A DNA stretch of 64,000 nucleotides from positions 62,001-126,000 of the forward strand of contig CAHIKZ030002641.1 of NCBI GenBank assembly GCA_903632075.3. The letters run 5' to 3'. The DNA comes from Acanthosepion pharaonis (Eukaryota; Mollusca; Cephalopoda; Sepiida; Sepiidae). The stretch's first letter is position 1; each line of letters starts with the position of its first letter. Of the stretch, positions 20,641-31,984 are shown piece after piece. The notes below the pieces were generated by a model. It saw only the letters and a program-made list of their open reading frames with translations. It ran no database searches and was not told where the DNA came from. The position numbers and the translations under genes are program-made.

Positions 20641-22066
20641 AAAGCGGAGCGCCCATAAAGTAGTTGTTCGTAGGGATGCTGACTCGGGATTGAACTCAAT
20701 TGATGTCAAATACGATGGATCAAATTTAGTATGAGACGAAGAAATTGATCACAGTATACGTTGTGATAAAAGTACTTTTATTGAATATCGTAAAATGCTA
20801 AAAGAAAAAGTAAAGTGAAAACTGAAATCATGTTGTTATTAAATATCTTCGTCGGATCTTGATTATCATAATGATTCTCTTCATGGTTTTCAATTCTTTT
20901 AGAAATATCTAAACCAACCTCTATATACTGTTTTCTCAAATCAATAATTAAAAACGCCGTCTAGCAAATTAATTCTTTAGGCCATAAAGAAGACAATCCT
21001 CCATGAGACTGTATAGATTAGCGATGTAAAATCACAAACCAAATGACAGCAGCACCATCATTTGAACTCTTCCAGCAGCAATAACAACAAAAATGGCTGA
21101 CTACAAAGGAAAATCATAGCGTATGATAATTATCAGCATGTATTTAGTTATATATTTCCTGTCCCATCTGTAATTGAAAGGGAGGTAAATCAATTTCAGT
21201 TAGTAATTTTATGAGGGATTACTTCCCTTAGTCGTTTTAATATTCTATACAAATAAAACAGTTATCTACATTTAGACAAGTTTATTTCTCGAGCAAAATG
21301 AACCGTTTATTTAATCAGTTCCTTTACTCCTTTACGTTTCTTAGAATGCAGTCATATTTGTTCACGCCTTTCATGTGAGCCACTCAGATACTTCTGGTTA
21401 TTAAGTGATCGTCTTGATTCAACTTGGTTTTGAAATAGGCTTTGTCGTCGCCGTCGCTAATCTTTTTCTGTCGAGAGATATTTCCATTTTACTGTTATAT
21501 TAAACACACAAAATATTTAAAATACTATAAAAAGGTATTGAACAAAAACGATTTATGTAATACCAGGAGCAACCAATGAAGCATAGACACCATTGAACGT
21601 CTAAAAAATATAAATTAAACGGATTAATTAAACGGTTCATTGGCATCTGTTTTAGTTGTTAATTCTTTATTGAATCTCAATATATTGTTTCAAGACTTGT
21701 TCCGCCGCATCTCACTATCAAAATTTTCTAACAATTGCCGTCATCTTTGACGGCAGGTTACACTAGTAAAAATATAATCAAGATGTTAACTTTCCACATT
21801 TCCTTAAAGAAAATGCTCGGAAAGAAATTCCCTTCGTTATTGGAAAGAACGATAAAAATTAGTGGCCCAAAACTATTTTAAGAGAAATATTTTTATAAAT
21901 TTCAGGCGAAAATAACGTTAACTTTCCGGTCAATGAATACCGAATGATTCCTGTATGGAAAAAGTTAATTTCACCAATACCATGCTAACCATTACGCTAT
22001 AGCAGAGTGACATCACATAATGTTCTTTGTCTTATTTATATATATATATATATTTTAAATTTTCAG
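20641..22066. other. Upstream region of the membrane-protein gene, no exon recognised
   Basis: AT-rich unique-looking sequence. A promoter or 5' untranslated exon may lie here, but no TATA/Inr arrangement or donor can be singled out from the sequence alone. Confidence 0.3.
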
Positions 22067-22285
22067 GAATCTGTTTCGGCACATTACATTGCAGCTGGTG
22101 AGTTCTCTGAGCTTCTGAAAGTGTACGTTGTATCCAGTTCTGTTTTTCCTCGAACACAGAATCAATTAAACATTTTTATTCTTTGCCAACCGATATTTAA
22201 CAGTGCCAAAATCTATAGAATAATCAAAGAGATTGGAAAATGAAACCGAACATAAATAATTGTCAACACCGATGACCGTTTGAAA
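22067..22285 (+). promoter_or_regulatory. Likely 5' untranslated part of the first coding exon, with a 3-codon uORF
   Basis: A splice acceptor (TTTTAAATTTTCAG, ending at 22066) precedes this stretch, so the coding exon probably begins at 22067. An in-frame TAA at 22253-22255 blocks any upstream extension of the main frame. A minimal upstream ORF, ATG ACC GTT TGA (22272-22283), ends two bases before the main ATG at 22286. That spacing would allow reinitiation or start-site competition. Confidence 0.5.
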
Positions 22286-22923
22286 ATGGTTTCTGCTATT
22301 TCCAAGGCCTCCAGCATGTTAGGGATATCTTCTGACACAAACCCCGTAATGAATCTTGAACAGACCAACAATATCATTAACACAAGCAATGGTACTCATA
22401 ATAATGGTTCTAAAAGCAATGGGCCTTTGCTTTCATCCACCATTTTTAGTCCTACCTCTTTGCCATCTTCTTCACTGTCGACATTTTTCAAGACTTCCAT
22501 TAACTTACAGCCTACGTCAAACTTCAAGCAGACTACAATCCAAAATTTCCTAAACTGGTCTTCAAGCCAAACAGGACATGAATCATCGGTCGGTCATACG
22601 ACAAGCACTGTAAATGACAGCTTATTTTCTGCCGTTTCTTCGGCATCCACCACCACTGACGAGACATCGAGCATGCGCATTGTAAGCTCAACGAAGGTGA
22701 CGTCATCGCCTGTGCAGTCTACCGCCGAGGATACTTGGGACGACAACGTTTTGATTGCAGCCTCGCTCTTCATTTTAGCTCTTTCTCTTGTGGCTATTGC
22801 TATAAGGATTTTTTGTCCTCTTTATCATCATATCATGGGACACAATGGAAGTAAAGAGCCGAGAGAAAGACATTCCTCTGATCGGGATCTACCAAGACAC
22901 ACGGACTCACGTCAGAACGGAGA
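22286..22923 (+). CDS. Single-pass membrane protein, coding exon 1 (residues 1-213)
   Basis: Start is ATG 22286, in a good context (A at -3, G at +4) with an in-frame stop 31 bases upstream. Residues 1-154 are rich in Ser/Thr and lack cysteine. They carry five N-glycosylation sequons (N32TS, N35GT, N40GS, N90WS, N110DS), as in mucin-like stalks. Residues 155-176 (VLIAASLFILALSLVAIAI and on) form one membrane helix, followed by C177, a possible palmitoylation site. The next 35 residues are Arg/Lys/His-rich, which fits the cytoplasmic side. There is no N-terminal signal peptide, so the helix would act as a reverse signal anchor (type III, N-out). The exon ends GA|GTAAGTA in phase 2. No family was recognised, so function is unknown; a surface adhesion or adaptor role is only a guess. 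Confidence 0.85.
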
Positions 22924-23289
22924 GTAAGTATACGAAATTTTTCTTTTGTTTTTTTTTTTTCTGATATGCACTTAGGCTTACGGTCTTTTGATGTTCAATA
23001 ACAATGGCCTTGCTCAGGATCTTAGATGAGTCACAATTTAGGAACATCAAATATTGTGCGATCGGGGATCTGTGTGTCTGAATAAGCAAAGTAAGTATCT
23101 ACTTTAATAAAATTACATAATTATTTAAACTTTCAACAACTTCTAAGATCGCCATTAATCTTGTTGCTGCCGTTTTACATAATGCCTGCACTATTTGACA
23201 TGAACTAAGAACTGACTATTGTAAGACTCGAGCCTTTCTATAGGATCGCCCCAATAGATTTCTTCTATGCTGTTTGAATTTTCTGAGGT

Positions 23290-23765
23290 GAACTGTTAAT
23301 ATTATATGATAAGTGGGAAATTAAGTAAAAAAATAGAAAAAACAAACTACGTTACACGTTTCGCCCTTCGAAAGGACTTCTTCAGATTGATACTAGTTAT
23401 ATTGATGGGGGGTGAATGGGGAATTACAACAGGATCGCTTAGCTTTAAAATTAAATTTTTGGTGACCGATACATTTTTTGGCATCTAGATACATTGAACG
23501 CCAAACGTTCAGGAATTAAAAAAATATAAACTTGGAAAATATTAAGAGCTATGCGTCTCTGTGGCTTCAAAGTTTCCCGAAGTAGAATTGTAGCAGGTAT
23601 TTCTTATATTTTTCCCCTTCCCATTACATATATAGGACTCCATCGATAAAAAAATTGTTAATAGTCTGAAGAAGTCCTTCTGAGGAACGAAACGTGTAAT
23701 GTAAGCGTTTTTTCCTTTGTTTCATTACAGTTATGTAAATATTACATAAAATCCGGCAATTTTTT
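23290..23765. repeat. Foldback element with hammerhead-like core in each arm
   Basis: The left arm (about 23290-23440) and right arm (about 23610-23765) are diverged inverted repeats. On the minus strand the left arm reads CTGAAGAAGTCC, a stem II loop through TTTCGAAGGGC, then GAAACGTGTAA. On the plus strand the right arm reads CTGAAGAAGTCC, TTCTGAGGAAC, GAAACGTGTAA. Both keep CUGANGA and GAAAC, with one extra A before stem II, and both have an A cleavage-site base. Stem I pairs poorly, so activity is doubtful. Confidence 0.7.
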
Positions 23766-23884
23766 CAATATATCACATTGCAGCCGATCATTATTCATTA
23801 AACATACAATGCATCCAACTCAAACACTAGTTAAGAAACAAAGGTTTTTACATTAAATGTTTTATCAGTATCAGTCTATATTTT

Positions 23885-23990
23885 TGTACGTACACTATTT
23901 ACATTATTCGGACTATTGTCCATATCTTTGTTGCCATATTTATCACAACGTTTCGGCCGTTGTATGCTCCGGCCTTCTTGAGTATCTGTC
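23885..23990 (-). mobile_element. SINE-A tail fragment
   Basis: The plus strand shows TACACTATTTACATTATTCG, ATCTTTGTTGCCATATTTAT, CACAACGTTTCGGCCGTTG and GCTCCGGCCTTCTTGAG, the reverse complement of the SINE-A tail. It lies just before the dimer at 24005. Confidence 0.75.
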
Positions 23991-24004
23991 TATATTTATG
24001 AGAT

Positions 24005-24570
24005 GAGGTATTATGTACACTATTTACATTATTGGGACTATTGTCCTCATCTTTGTTGCCATATTTATCACAACGTTTCGGCCGTTGTACGCCCCGGTCT
24101 TCTTCAGGTGGTTGGAATGTCGAACTGAATCATTTATTTCGCTGGGGTAGACTGTTCTAGTTCCACGTGCCATGATGTCAGTTATCAGTTATCTTCTGTT
24201 AATTCACCTCTCCAAGTCCTCCACTGTCTTAACCAGGTATTGAACGCTCAACTGTTTGGGTCCTGTCATTGGGTCTAACCAACGCCTTTATCCACTGTGC
24301 CATGTGTCCAGGACATCTGTGTATGTATTTCTAGGACTTAAACTTAATGTCTTCAGCAATTACCAGGTGAATTAACAGGAGACAACTGATAACTGGTATC
24401 AATTAGACATGGCATTTGGAACTAGAACAGTTTACCACAGCGAGCGAAATAAAGGGTTCAGTTCGACATTCCAACCACCTGAAGAAGGCCGGAGTGTACA
24501 ACAGCCGAGACGTTGTGATAAATATGGCAACAAAGATGAGGACAATAGTCCGAATAATTTAAAATGTTTT
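24005..24570. mobile_element. SINE-A inverted dimer (head to head)
   Basis: The left part is a nearly full minus-strand SINE-A. Its tRNA-like head, read on the minus strand, starts ACACATGGCACAGTGGATAA and has a GCGTTCAATACCTGG B-box-like segment (near 24225-24245). The right part (about 24360-24570) is a plus-strand SINE-A body and tail ending ACAATAGTCCGAATAATTTA. Both tails carry the hammerhead-like CTGAAGAAGGCCGG box; the left core reads CTGAAGAAGACCGG. The two units share no common head copy, so this is not a simple palindrome. Confidence 0.75.
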
Positions 24571-24739
24571 ATCATTTGACTTAATAAAAAAGGTGCCGAC
24601 TACAAGAATTCTTTATTAACGAATGCTACATATACCGGAGGAAGTTCGGAGAGTCGACTGGTCGAATTGCAATGATGGAAACATTATCATGTTTTTTCAC
24701 CGATTTCTTGATTTCTTGAGGAAGACAGCGAAGTGCTTT

Positions 24740-24870
24740 ACTGTTGTGTTTGTGTCTAGGGAGATAAGTTTCATGCCTCTTTCAATGCGAAAGTGAACAT
24801 AGCACACTTGACCAGAATTTAATCTTTTCCACTTCGATAACCTTTACGCTACCCGTACACACCCTTGTAA
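24740..24870 (-). mobile_element. SINE-B fragment
   Basis: The minus strand shows a diverged tRNA-like head, ATTAAATTCTGGTCAAG, a short ATGTTCACTTTCGC phrase and GAGGCATGAAAC. It is recognised by the order of these blocks, which match 46500-46640. Confidence 0.45.
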
Positions 24871-25049
24871 GTTTGGATAAAGGGAATACTCCCCGATGTG
24901 GTTTTCCATGGATCCGGTTCTAAGCATTTGCTCGGAACAAGGCTAGCTTTGGTCTTGGCCCGCAATTTTCGACCACTTCGTTACCACATGAACGACCAAA
25001 AGAAAAAAAATTACACCTGTCAAAAAGAACAATAGTCATTTATGACACT

Positions 25050-25190
25050 GATGGTGAGTGCTAGTCAAATGGATCTATCTATCTATCTAGCTTGCTTGCT
25101 TGCTTGCTTGCTATCACTTTCTCTTACTATCTGCTCTCTTTCCCCACATCTTCTCTCTCTCTCTCTCTCTGTATATATATATATATATTC
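25050..25190. repeat. Pyrimidine-rich simple repeats
   Basis: (ATCT)n at about 25073-25090, (GCTT)n at 25090-25112, (CT)n at 25152-25170 and (TA)n at 25171-25188, in series. Confidence 0.8.
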
Positions 25191-25484
25191 ACATCTTACT
25201 CTCTTTTCTGTCTTTCACTTTTCCTGAACATTTACTGAGCTTATGGCAATCAGCTAAATGAGACGAATAGGAAATCTTTTCATCATTACTGTTGTTTAAA
25301 AGCCACCAAATGCAACGCTTCGACTTGATGTTAAATTAATTCCTATTTATAGAATCTATATCATGGGCTTGTTGAAATATTATTGGTCTAAAAAAGATGT
25401 ACTTCCAAAATGAAATCTGATGTTTGGTCATTCCGCCAGATATGAGGAAGTGGTTGAGCCGAGAACTTTTTAATAATCTCTTGT

Positions 25485-25745
25485 AATTGACCCAAAGAAT
25501 TGTGAGTTCAGTATCTGGCTACGGTAGTGGTGAGCAAAAAAGCTTGGAGCGTCATGTTAAAGGGAGATAACTGAGACATCTGGAAGAGACACGGCACGTG
25601 GAACTAGAAAATCTACACCGGTGGACGAAGTAAAGGATTCAGTTCGAAATTCCAGTCACTCGAAGAAGGCCGGAGCGTACAACAACCGAAACGTCGTGAA
25701 CATGACAATGAAGATGAGGACAACAGTCCTAATAATGTAAATACT
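25485..25745 (+). mobile_element. SINE-A copy, diverged
   Basis: Enters at GACCCAAAGAATTGTGAGTTCAG (B-box-like) and runs through GGAGATAACTGAGAC, CACGTGGAACTAGAA and a GAAGAAGGCCGGAGCG box. It ends CCGAAACGTCGTG, GATGAGGACAACAGTCCT, AATAATGTAAATA. The hammerhead core is altered (CTCGAAGA). Confidence 0.7.
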
Positions 25746-26024
25746 CTTGTAATTATTTGTAAATAAAGAGAACTACTCTGTAATTAACCAAACTCCAACT
25801 ATTAAAAATTTCAAGTTATCTACTAACACACAAAGAAACGAAAATCAGATCTCAGTTCTAAAAGTGAGCACGGAATTATTATGAAGTTGCAAATTGAAAT
25901 GGAAATCGATTTATTTTTCACGTTAATGCATTTTACCAATATTGTTCTATGTTGTGCTATTGTTACAATTAAAACTTTTTTCAAACAGAAATAGAATCTG
26001 TCTATATTTCTGAGATGAGGTATT

Positions 26025-26100
26025 ATGTACATTGTTTACATTATTGGGACTATTGTCCTCATCTTTGTCGCCATATTTATTACAACGTTTCGACCCTTTA
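26025..26100 (-). mobile_element. SINE-A tail fragment
   Basis: The plus strand has TACATTATTGGGACTATTG, CATCTTTGTCGCCATATT and ACAACGTTTCG, ending within the ribozyme-like region. The same phrase starts again at 26135, giving a short tandem of tails. Confidence 0.7.
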
Positions 26101-26109
26101 GTATCTGTC

Positions 26110-26545
26110 TATATATATGAAATGAGGTATTATGTACACTATTTACATTATTCGGACTATTGTCCTCATCTTTGTCGCCATATTTTTTTACAACGTTTCG
26201 GCTGGTAAAAAATGGTTGCTGAGACATTAGGTTTATAATACACAGATATCCTCACATTGCACAGTGGATAAAGGTGTTGGTCAGATCCAGTAACAGGACC
26301 CAAAGAGTGTGAGTTCAATACCCGGTTAAGGCAGTAGAGAACTTGGAGAGGGGAATTAACAGGAGATAACTGACATCCATTAAAACATGGCACGTGGAAC
26401 TAGAACAGTCTACCCCAGTGAGCGAAAGAAAGGGTTCAGTGACATTCCAACCACCTGAAGAAGGCCAGAGCGTACAACGGCCGAAACGTTGTAATAAATA
26501 TGGCGACAAAGATGAGTACAATAGTCCGAATAATGTAAATAGTGT
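26110..26545. mobile_element. SINE-A with an inverted extra tail
   Basis: A minus-strand tail (about 26128-26205) is followed by a complete plus-strand SINE-A (about 26245-26540). That unit has a tRNA-like head with GCACAGTGGATAAAGG, a GTGAGTTCAATACCCGG B box, a body GGAGATAACTGACATCC, and a tail CTGAAGAAGGCC, CCGAAACGTTGTAATAAAT, ending AATAATGTAAATAGTG. Read alone, the head would give a broken tRNA, so it is a SINE, not a tRNA gene. Confidence 0.8.
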
Positions 26546-26929
26546 ACCACACAATTGATTGCTGTAACCTTGAGCCAGACTAAGCTAGCTGCAAGGAAAC
26601 TCTCTTAAGGCAGTCGGGCAAATTTTAAACCAATTAAAAAAAAGACATCTGACATGAGGCAGTGATTTGCTCGTTAATTTTACGAACCGATAATCTTAAT
26701 TTTGAATCGTACAGAATTATCTCCAAATGTGCTATTGCGCCAGACTTAGGTAAGCCTCGTTTATTATCTGAAGGAATTAATAATATCTGCATAAAGAAAA
26801 TTTGACTACAGATTAAAACTCTTCTTTACTGATATTCTGGAAGTTTTGCTTAGCCTGGCACATGACCATAACGCTGTGGGTCAATCTTGAAATCAGAACG
26901 TCGAAACTTAAACATAATATTATTATTGC

Positions 26930-27015
26930 CTGCTTACCCGAATCAGCAGACACCTGAAGAAGTCGGAGAGTACAACGGCCAAAACGCACCAAAGATGAGA
27001 ACATTAGGCCAACTG
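26930..27015 (+). mobile_element. SINE-A tail fragment
   Basis: Contains ACACCTGAAGAAGTCGGAG, GTACAACGGCCAAAACG and GATGAGAACATTAGGCC, a decayed plus-strand tail in which GAAAC has become AAAAC. Confidence 0.55.
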
Positions 27016-27189
27016 TAAATAATGATAACTCCTCATCTGAGAAATTCAAACAGAAATTGTGGTTACGGTATTTTCGGAGCCCGCTACAGAGATGTAACAT
27101 CGTTGTCAGAACATTTATATCAATTCTGGGTATTGTAGAAATTTAGTCCCACATTGACACCTGAGATTTATTTTTGTCGTTAGTTACCA

Positions 27190-27490
27190 AGATTAGCTTA
27201 GTTCTGACTGAAAGATACTAGTACGGGTTGTTAGTGAAGATCGAACTCACCCCTTATACGTAACGGTCAACCAGACTAGCTAACTAACTAGTATCTCAAT
27301 GGCGAGGCGCCCAAACCTGTCATATGCGATACAATCAGCCTGAAGGCATAGCAAGCAGAAACAGAACAGGTTGAGCAAGATGTCAACGTACATTCCTGAA
27401 GGGCGCCGTGTTGTGGTGCGATAGTTAGTAAAAACGTCTCATAGATAATTACTTGGGAATTCGATTCTCACTGGGTGCCTTATACTTGTG
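27190..27490. mobile_element. SINE-C fragments (tRNA-derived)
   Basis: On the minus strand near 27220-27280 there is a GAGTTCGATCTTCAC B-box-like segment with a tRNA-like head. A plus-strand piece at 27410-27490 has GTGCGATAGTTAGTAAAAAC and GAATTCGATTCTCACTGGGT, then a CTTGTGGCTTTACG relative of the SINE-C body (compare 30160-30300). They may be two partial copies in opposite orientation. Confidence 0.5.
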
Positions 27491-27699
27491 GCTTTACGTA
27501 GAAAAAATGACAACATATCTTCCTCTTGATGAAAGAAAACTGCAGTTGTTTTAAGATTTTATTTTTTTAAGTTTTTATTTTTTTAAGTTTTTATTTTTTT
27601 AAGTTTTTTTTTTTTTTAATAAAAAAAGAAAGAAAAACACGGAAGCAAATGAAATATAAACAAATTGTATTTTTTTTTTTTAGGTAAAGCTTTCTTTTT

Positions 27700-27965
27700 A
27701 AATCATTTCACCCCAAGTAAGGCAATAAAGCCACTAAGATGCAAGGGGGGTTACAAAGTGTGAAGGAATATGAGAAAAAAAAAAAACATTATTAAGGAGA
27801 GTGAACAATAAAAGAACAGGAATTAAGAAGACAGAAGATAATGATTGACGCTTAAATTTTTGAAGATGAAAATTGACTGGAAAGCAGAAAGCCAGAAGAG
27901 AGTTCCACAAGCGAGAAGTGTGAGATAAGAAACTGTTAGCACAGAACTTACGGTTCTGTTTAAAG
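27700..27965 (-). mobile_element. LINE 3' end, minus strand
   Basis: The translated minus strand includes FLSHTSRLWNSLLAFCFPVNFHLQKFK, the conserved C-terminal tail of the local LINE family (compare SFMSRTSRLWNSLPFSC at 42660). Its 3' end reads CCTTGCATCTTAGTGGC, TTGCCTTACTTGGGGTGAAA and A-rich on the minus strand. It is 5'-truncated and frameshifted. Confidence 0.75.
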
Positions 27966-28039
27966 TTAAGCAACATTTATCTTTTTAATATTTGTTGTTT
28001 GTTCTTTAGTTAATTTTATATGCGAGACGAGAAAAATGA

Positions 28040-28290
28040 TGCCAACGAACATCGCTAATGACGTATGAAACGACATGTAAATGACGGATATAATGACACA
28101 TGAAACAACGTGTAAATGACGCATATAATGACGTATGAAACAACGTGTAAATGACGCATATAAATGACATATGAAAAAACGTATAAATGACGCATATAAA
28201 TGACATATAAAAAAAGTATAAATGACGCATATAATAACAGATGAAACGACGTTTAAATGATGCATATAATGACGTAGGAAACAACGATGC
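28040..28290. repeat. Minisatellite, 35-36 bp unit, about 7 copies
   Basis: Units alternate AATGACG(C/T)ATATAA with TGACGTATGAAACAACGTG-type halves. Each has a few substitutions, so copies are clearly tandem but old. Frames in all phases stay open because of the unit composition, not because of coding. Confidence 0.9.
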
Positions 28291-29165
28291 ATGACGTTTG
28301 GAACTTAACTGGCTCACTGAGTCGAAATTATCGCCAGGATTTTGGGCACCAATATTTACGGATCATAATCTTCATATTTCTATCTCCTCCCCAATCACTC
28401 ACTTGTGCTATGCAGGTAGACATTAAGACTAATAAACTTGTGTCTTTTGTTCTGTTTCTTGGTAACAGTATGGACTGAGTTAGTATCTCAATAGTTATGG
28501 TAGCATCAATAGAAGCTGAACTGGCTGAAATTATATATCCAAATATCTCATTAGGATGAACGCTTACATGGATACTACTTTTGAGAGTGTGAAATATATG
28601 CGAGAATGACAATTATCATAGCATTACTAGAAGCCCAGATTGTTGAAAAACTATATCCACATCATTGTCATTAATTGTTTTTATTGTCTCATCTGTCATA
28701 GTGAACAGATTAAATACTCGGAACATATATATCAATGTCAAAGAATAGAATGTTACCTGATTCTCTTGTATTTCGATTTGTTTTTTCATCATTCGCTTGT
28801 CTTTTGTTGTAGGCAATTCGTTTTTGGCTAATTTTTTAATTTAAGAACAAAAATTAAGATATAAAATCTTTGCTAATTACTGGATATTCTACGTAATTTA
28901 CGAAACATTAAAGAGTGCTTCGCCAAAGTTAGAAAATTCGACTTCACATTAAATATATTTTTCCTACCTGAGATTTTCTCTATCATTAGTTCTGTCCCAA
29001 AAAAAAGTAGAGCCAATCGGTAGAGCCAATTGGGCCGCTTGTACAGCAATAGTCGTTCTAGAAAATGACCTGAAATTACGTCCTGACTTCAGATGATGAG
29101 CAGGAACAGTTGGCAAGTACGTAACTCTTTCCTTTTCCGGAATAACCTTGACCATACAACGCTGG
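28291..29165. other. Intron DNA, nothing recognised
   Basis: No exon with phase-compatible splice sites and no repeat family could be named in this stretch. Confidence 0.35.
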
Positions 29166-29169
29166 AGAC

Positions 29170-29600
29170 ATTAACCGAGTTTATCTATCCAGCTTTGTTA
29201 TAGGATGTCCCTGTGTTGTGTTTATTAGGTGTGGACGCAACGAATTTAGTGAACTCTACAACATTTTCTATATATGTTCAATAGGTTTTAAACCTGGTGG
29301 GCGTGCAGACTAATGGAGTATCTGAAAAGCCAACGAATGTTACTGGAGTCAGTTTTTTTTTGTCACACGCATATACTGAGAAGTGCGTTGTCTCGCTAGA
29401 ACAAATCATTAGCATCCGGGAAACAAAGAGAACACGAAAATATGCAAATGGACTGCAACAAGATCCGTGAATGTCACACCTCTCAAGACAAATTCCAGTT
29501 TCATTGCGAATTTCAATACAAAACATCTCACACCATACGGAGCCAGCATTGCCGTTGCACAACAAACTGCTGATGAGCTGGATCCATAACTTCATATGGT
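29170..29600 (-). pseudogene. Tc1/mariner-superfamily transposase relic
   Basis: Read on the minus strand with frameshifts, RDNALLS at about 29385 resembles the transposase QDNA box. About 90 bases on, PPGLKPIEHI-stop-KML matches the SPDLNPIEHLWDML catalytic box. Several stops separate these pieces. Only these two landmarks support the call; inverted repeats were not found. Confidence 0.4.
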
Positions 29601-29619
29601 TGCGTTTACACACGTACTC

Positions 29620-30115
29620 GACAGTCTTCTCTGTATTTAGAGATTCGTGATAAAATCCAAAGAAGAATCTGCAATGTTATTGTTTCTGACCTGGCATCTC
29701 GGCTTCAGTCACTTCCCCACCGCCTTAACGTAGCCTTCCTGCGTTTTTTTTTCTATAAATACTGTTATGATGAACTTTCCTCTATGCCACCTAGACTTTA
29801 TGAATTTAAGCGCAGTACTAGATTGGCGGCAAGGTCTCATCATTTTAAAATTGAATTGGCCGCTAGATGTAACCGCAATGTTTCTGATAATAGTTTCTTC
29901 TGTCGCATTGTGGAACTCTCTTCCGGGTTCTTACTTCCCAATCAAATTTAATCTTCAAAAATTTAAATGCAATGTTAATCGTTATCTCCTGTCTTCTTAA
30001 TTTTTGTTCTTTTATTGTTCTCTCCACTTAAGAGTGTTTTTGTTTTTCTCATATTCTCAGTAACCCCTTGCGTCTTAGTGTCTTTATTGGCTTGCTTGGG
30101 GTGAAATAATTAAAA
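29620..30115 (+). mobile_element. LINE 3' half, plus strand
   Basis: Starts near TTTAGAGATTCGTGATAAAATCC, a phrase repeated at 61798, and encodes in shifted frames the C-terminal LINE segment (PPRLYEFKRSTRLAARSHHF-like, then a diverged WNSLPGSYFPIKFNLQKFKC). Ends CCCCTTGCGTCTTAGTGTC, TTGGCTTGCTTGGGGTG, AAATAATTAAAA. Pseudogene copy, 5'-truncated. Confidence 0.75.
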
Positions 30116-30159
30116 TATAACTTGACTGTCCTAAGGAAGTGACATGGCGCTATCCTTCT

Positions 30160-30300
30160 ATTTCGACGAGGTGCAATGGTTAGCAAACTTGTCTTGCTAG
30201 ATCAGTTACAAATAAGTAGTGAGTTCGATCCTTACAGAGTGCCCCATATTTTCGGCCTTGTCCCACATTTAAGCTACGCTTAGAAAATCATCATCAGTCC
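30160..30300 (+). mobile_element. SINE-C copy (tRNA-derived)
   Basis: tRNA-like head GAGGTGCAATGGTTAGCAAA (A-box-like) and GTAGTGAGTTCGATCC (B box), then CAGAGTGCCCCATATTTTC, GGCCTTGTCCCACATTTAAG and a TTAGAAAATC end. tRNA-derived SINE families of this form are well known in cephalopods. Confidence 0.7.
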
Positions 30301-31984
30301 AGGGTTCTCCGGCTGAGATTTGAAACAGCAAATATATGCTGCAATCTCAATAATAGTAACTTTGATGGTAACTTTAACCCTGTTAATGACTACAAAACAA
30401 CATGGAATGAAGTGTATACTGTACAGTGAGTTGACTGATGGGTTGAGTGGCATTAGTGTTGAATTTGGATGTGATTGCATTTAATGTTTTCCATTGCTGG
30501 GTTGTTACCCTATTTGTCAGTCGCCGGCGATCCCATTCTTGAATATTGTCTGGTTGCCCGTTTTTTTTGGTTTTTTTTATTTTATGTGCTGCTGATGTAT
30601 GTCTGAACGTTACATATTTCTGTTATATTCTTGCTACTGCTTCCTGAGAAGTACCTAAACTAGCTGCTTCTTTTTAGATAGTGCTCCAGCTTTCTGGCTC
30701 CAACAATGAATCCTGCGTTCAAACAAGCTTCACTTATGTCCACCTCCTATAGCTGCCACAGCCACACTACCTGCATACCTACTACTGCGCGCTTACTTAA
30801 TACGGCTGCTCTAATACCTATTATGTCGCGCTTAAGTCATCCGACTGTAGTCTCATAAGAATAGATAGTTTCATACTTTCAAGCTTTCCTTAAAGTTCTA
30901 TTAAACGGGTTCATTAATTTCTCTGCTTGGCTCTTTGGCTGAGAATGGTAAGGCTGTTTTTTTTTCTCCAGTAATATCTAATTTTTAATCTTTTAATCTT
31001 ATAAGATTGCGTGATTAAGTTAATATGAAACATGCCGTAAAAATAAGATATAGACATTTACTAATCCAACAAGTTTATTACTATACAAATAAAGCATTGT
31101 GTAGATGTCTACAACACTACGATACTACTTGATGCACTTGTCCCATAGGTGGACCCTACTCGAAGAACGTGATCTCGAGTAACTATAGCTACGCTGGCCC
31201 CTCTGTAACATCATCATCTACGTGAAATCGCTTCTCGGGTAAATGTCGTTTGAAGCGTCTAAACAGAGTATAATGTGAAGGAGCCAAGACAGGACTATGT
31301 TAGATATTAGTAAAAGAGTTCAAGCATATTGCTGGAGTCAGTCCTGCGAGTTTGATCTTCCGTGTCTCGGGTTGTTACTCTAACCCACCAGTTTTTAACC
31401 TCTTCCGGCAAACAGTTTTACCTCAATTAACTGACCAGACACTTTGAGATCACCGAACACCAATTTTGCATTTGAATGCATTTTTTTTAGGGTGTGTGGG
31501 TGAATAATGATGGATGCTTCAGGGTATTAAAATCTTTCTTTCTTACGTCTGTCAGATTCTCATCTGTTTGAATCTCTGAAACGACATTAATCCCCAAAAT
31601 GGTTGTACCTACTGTTGGGGAGGTGCGAGGGTGGTTCCGGTGCTTGAGGAAGACAAGATTTTGTTTTGTTCTGTTTTGATTCATGTACTTTTAATCGTCT
31701 ACGTCATTATCAAGAACTGTGTGTTGCCAGTGTGTTGCTGTCTACATCCTGGTATTTTTTAAACGCTGGTATTCAGATTAATCCGAAGTAAAGTCATGTG
31801 CTAAACAGTTATACGAAGCAAAACTGCATCGGAAAAGAATTTCTCAAATATTTATACGCATAATTATTATTTTGTACACATATTAAATATTTTATACACA
31901 AGTCGAAATACTGTCTCCTGTGGTGAATGATATTTTATTTAATATGGGCTGTTTATTTTGGATAATAATAGCTTCTAAGCTTCG
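30301..31984. other. Intron DNA, nothing recognised
   Basis: No element or exon could be assigned. T-runs at about 30560-30580 and 30957-30966 are the only notable simple sequence. Confidence 0.35.

Noticed and set aside
25823..26554. Several short minus-strand frames
   Set aside because: They run through SINE-A copies and have no protein support.
28006..28317. Overlapping 103- and 108-residue frames, minus strand
   Set aside because: They come from a 35-bp minisatellite.
29578..29620. CTGATGAG in the Tc1-like region
   Set aside because: No GAAA follows at a usable distance, so it is a chance match.
30170..30240. Possible functional tRNA gene
   Set aside because: A and B boxes exist, but the cloverleaf cannot be completed and the sequence continues into a shared SINE body.
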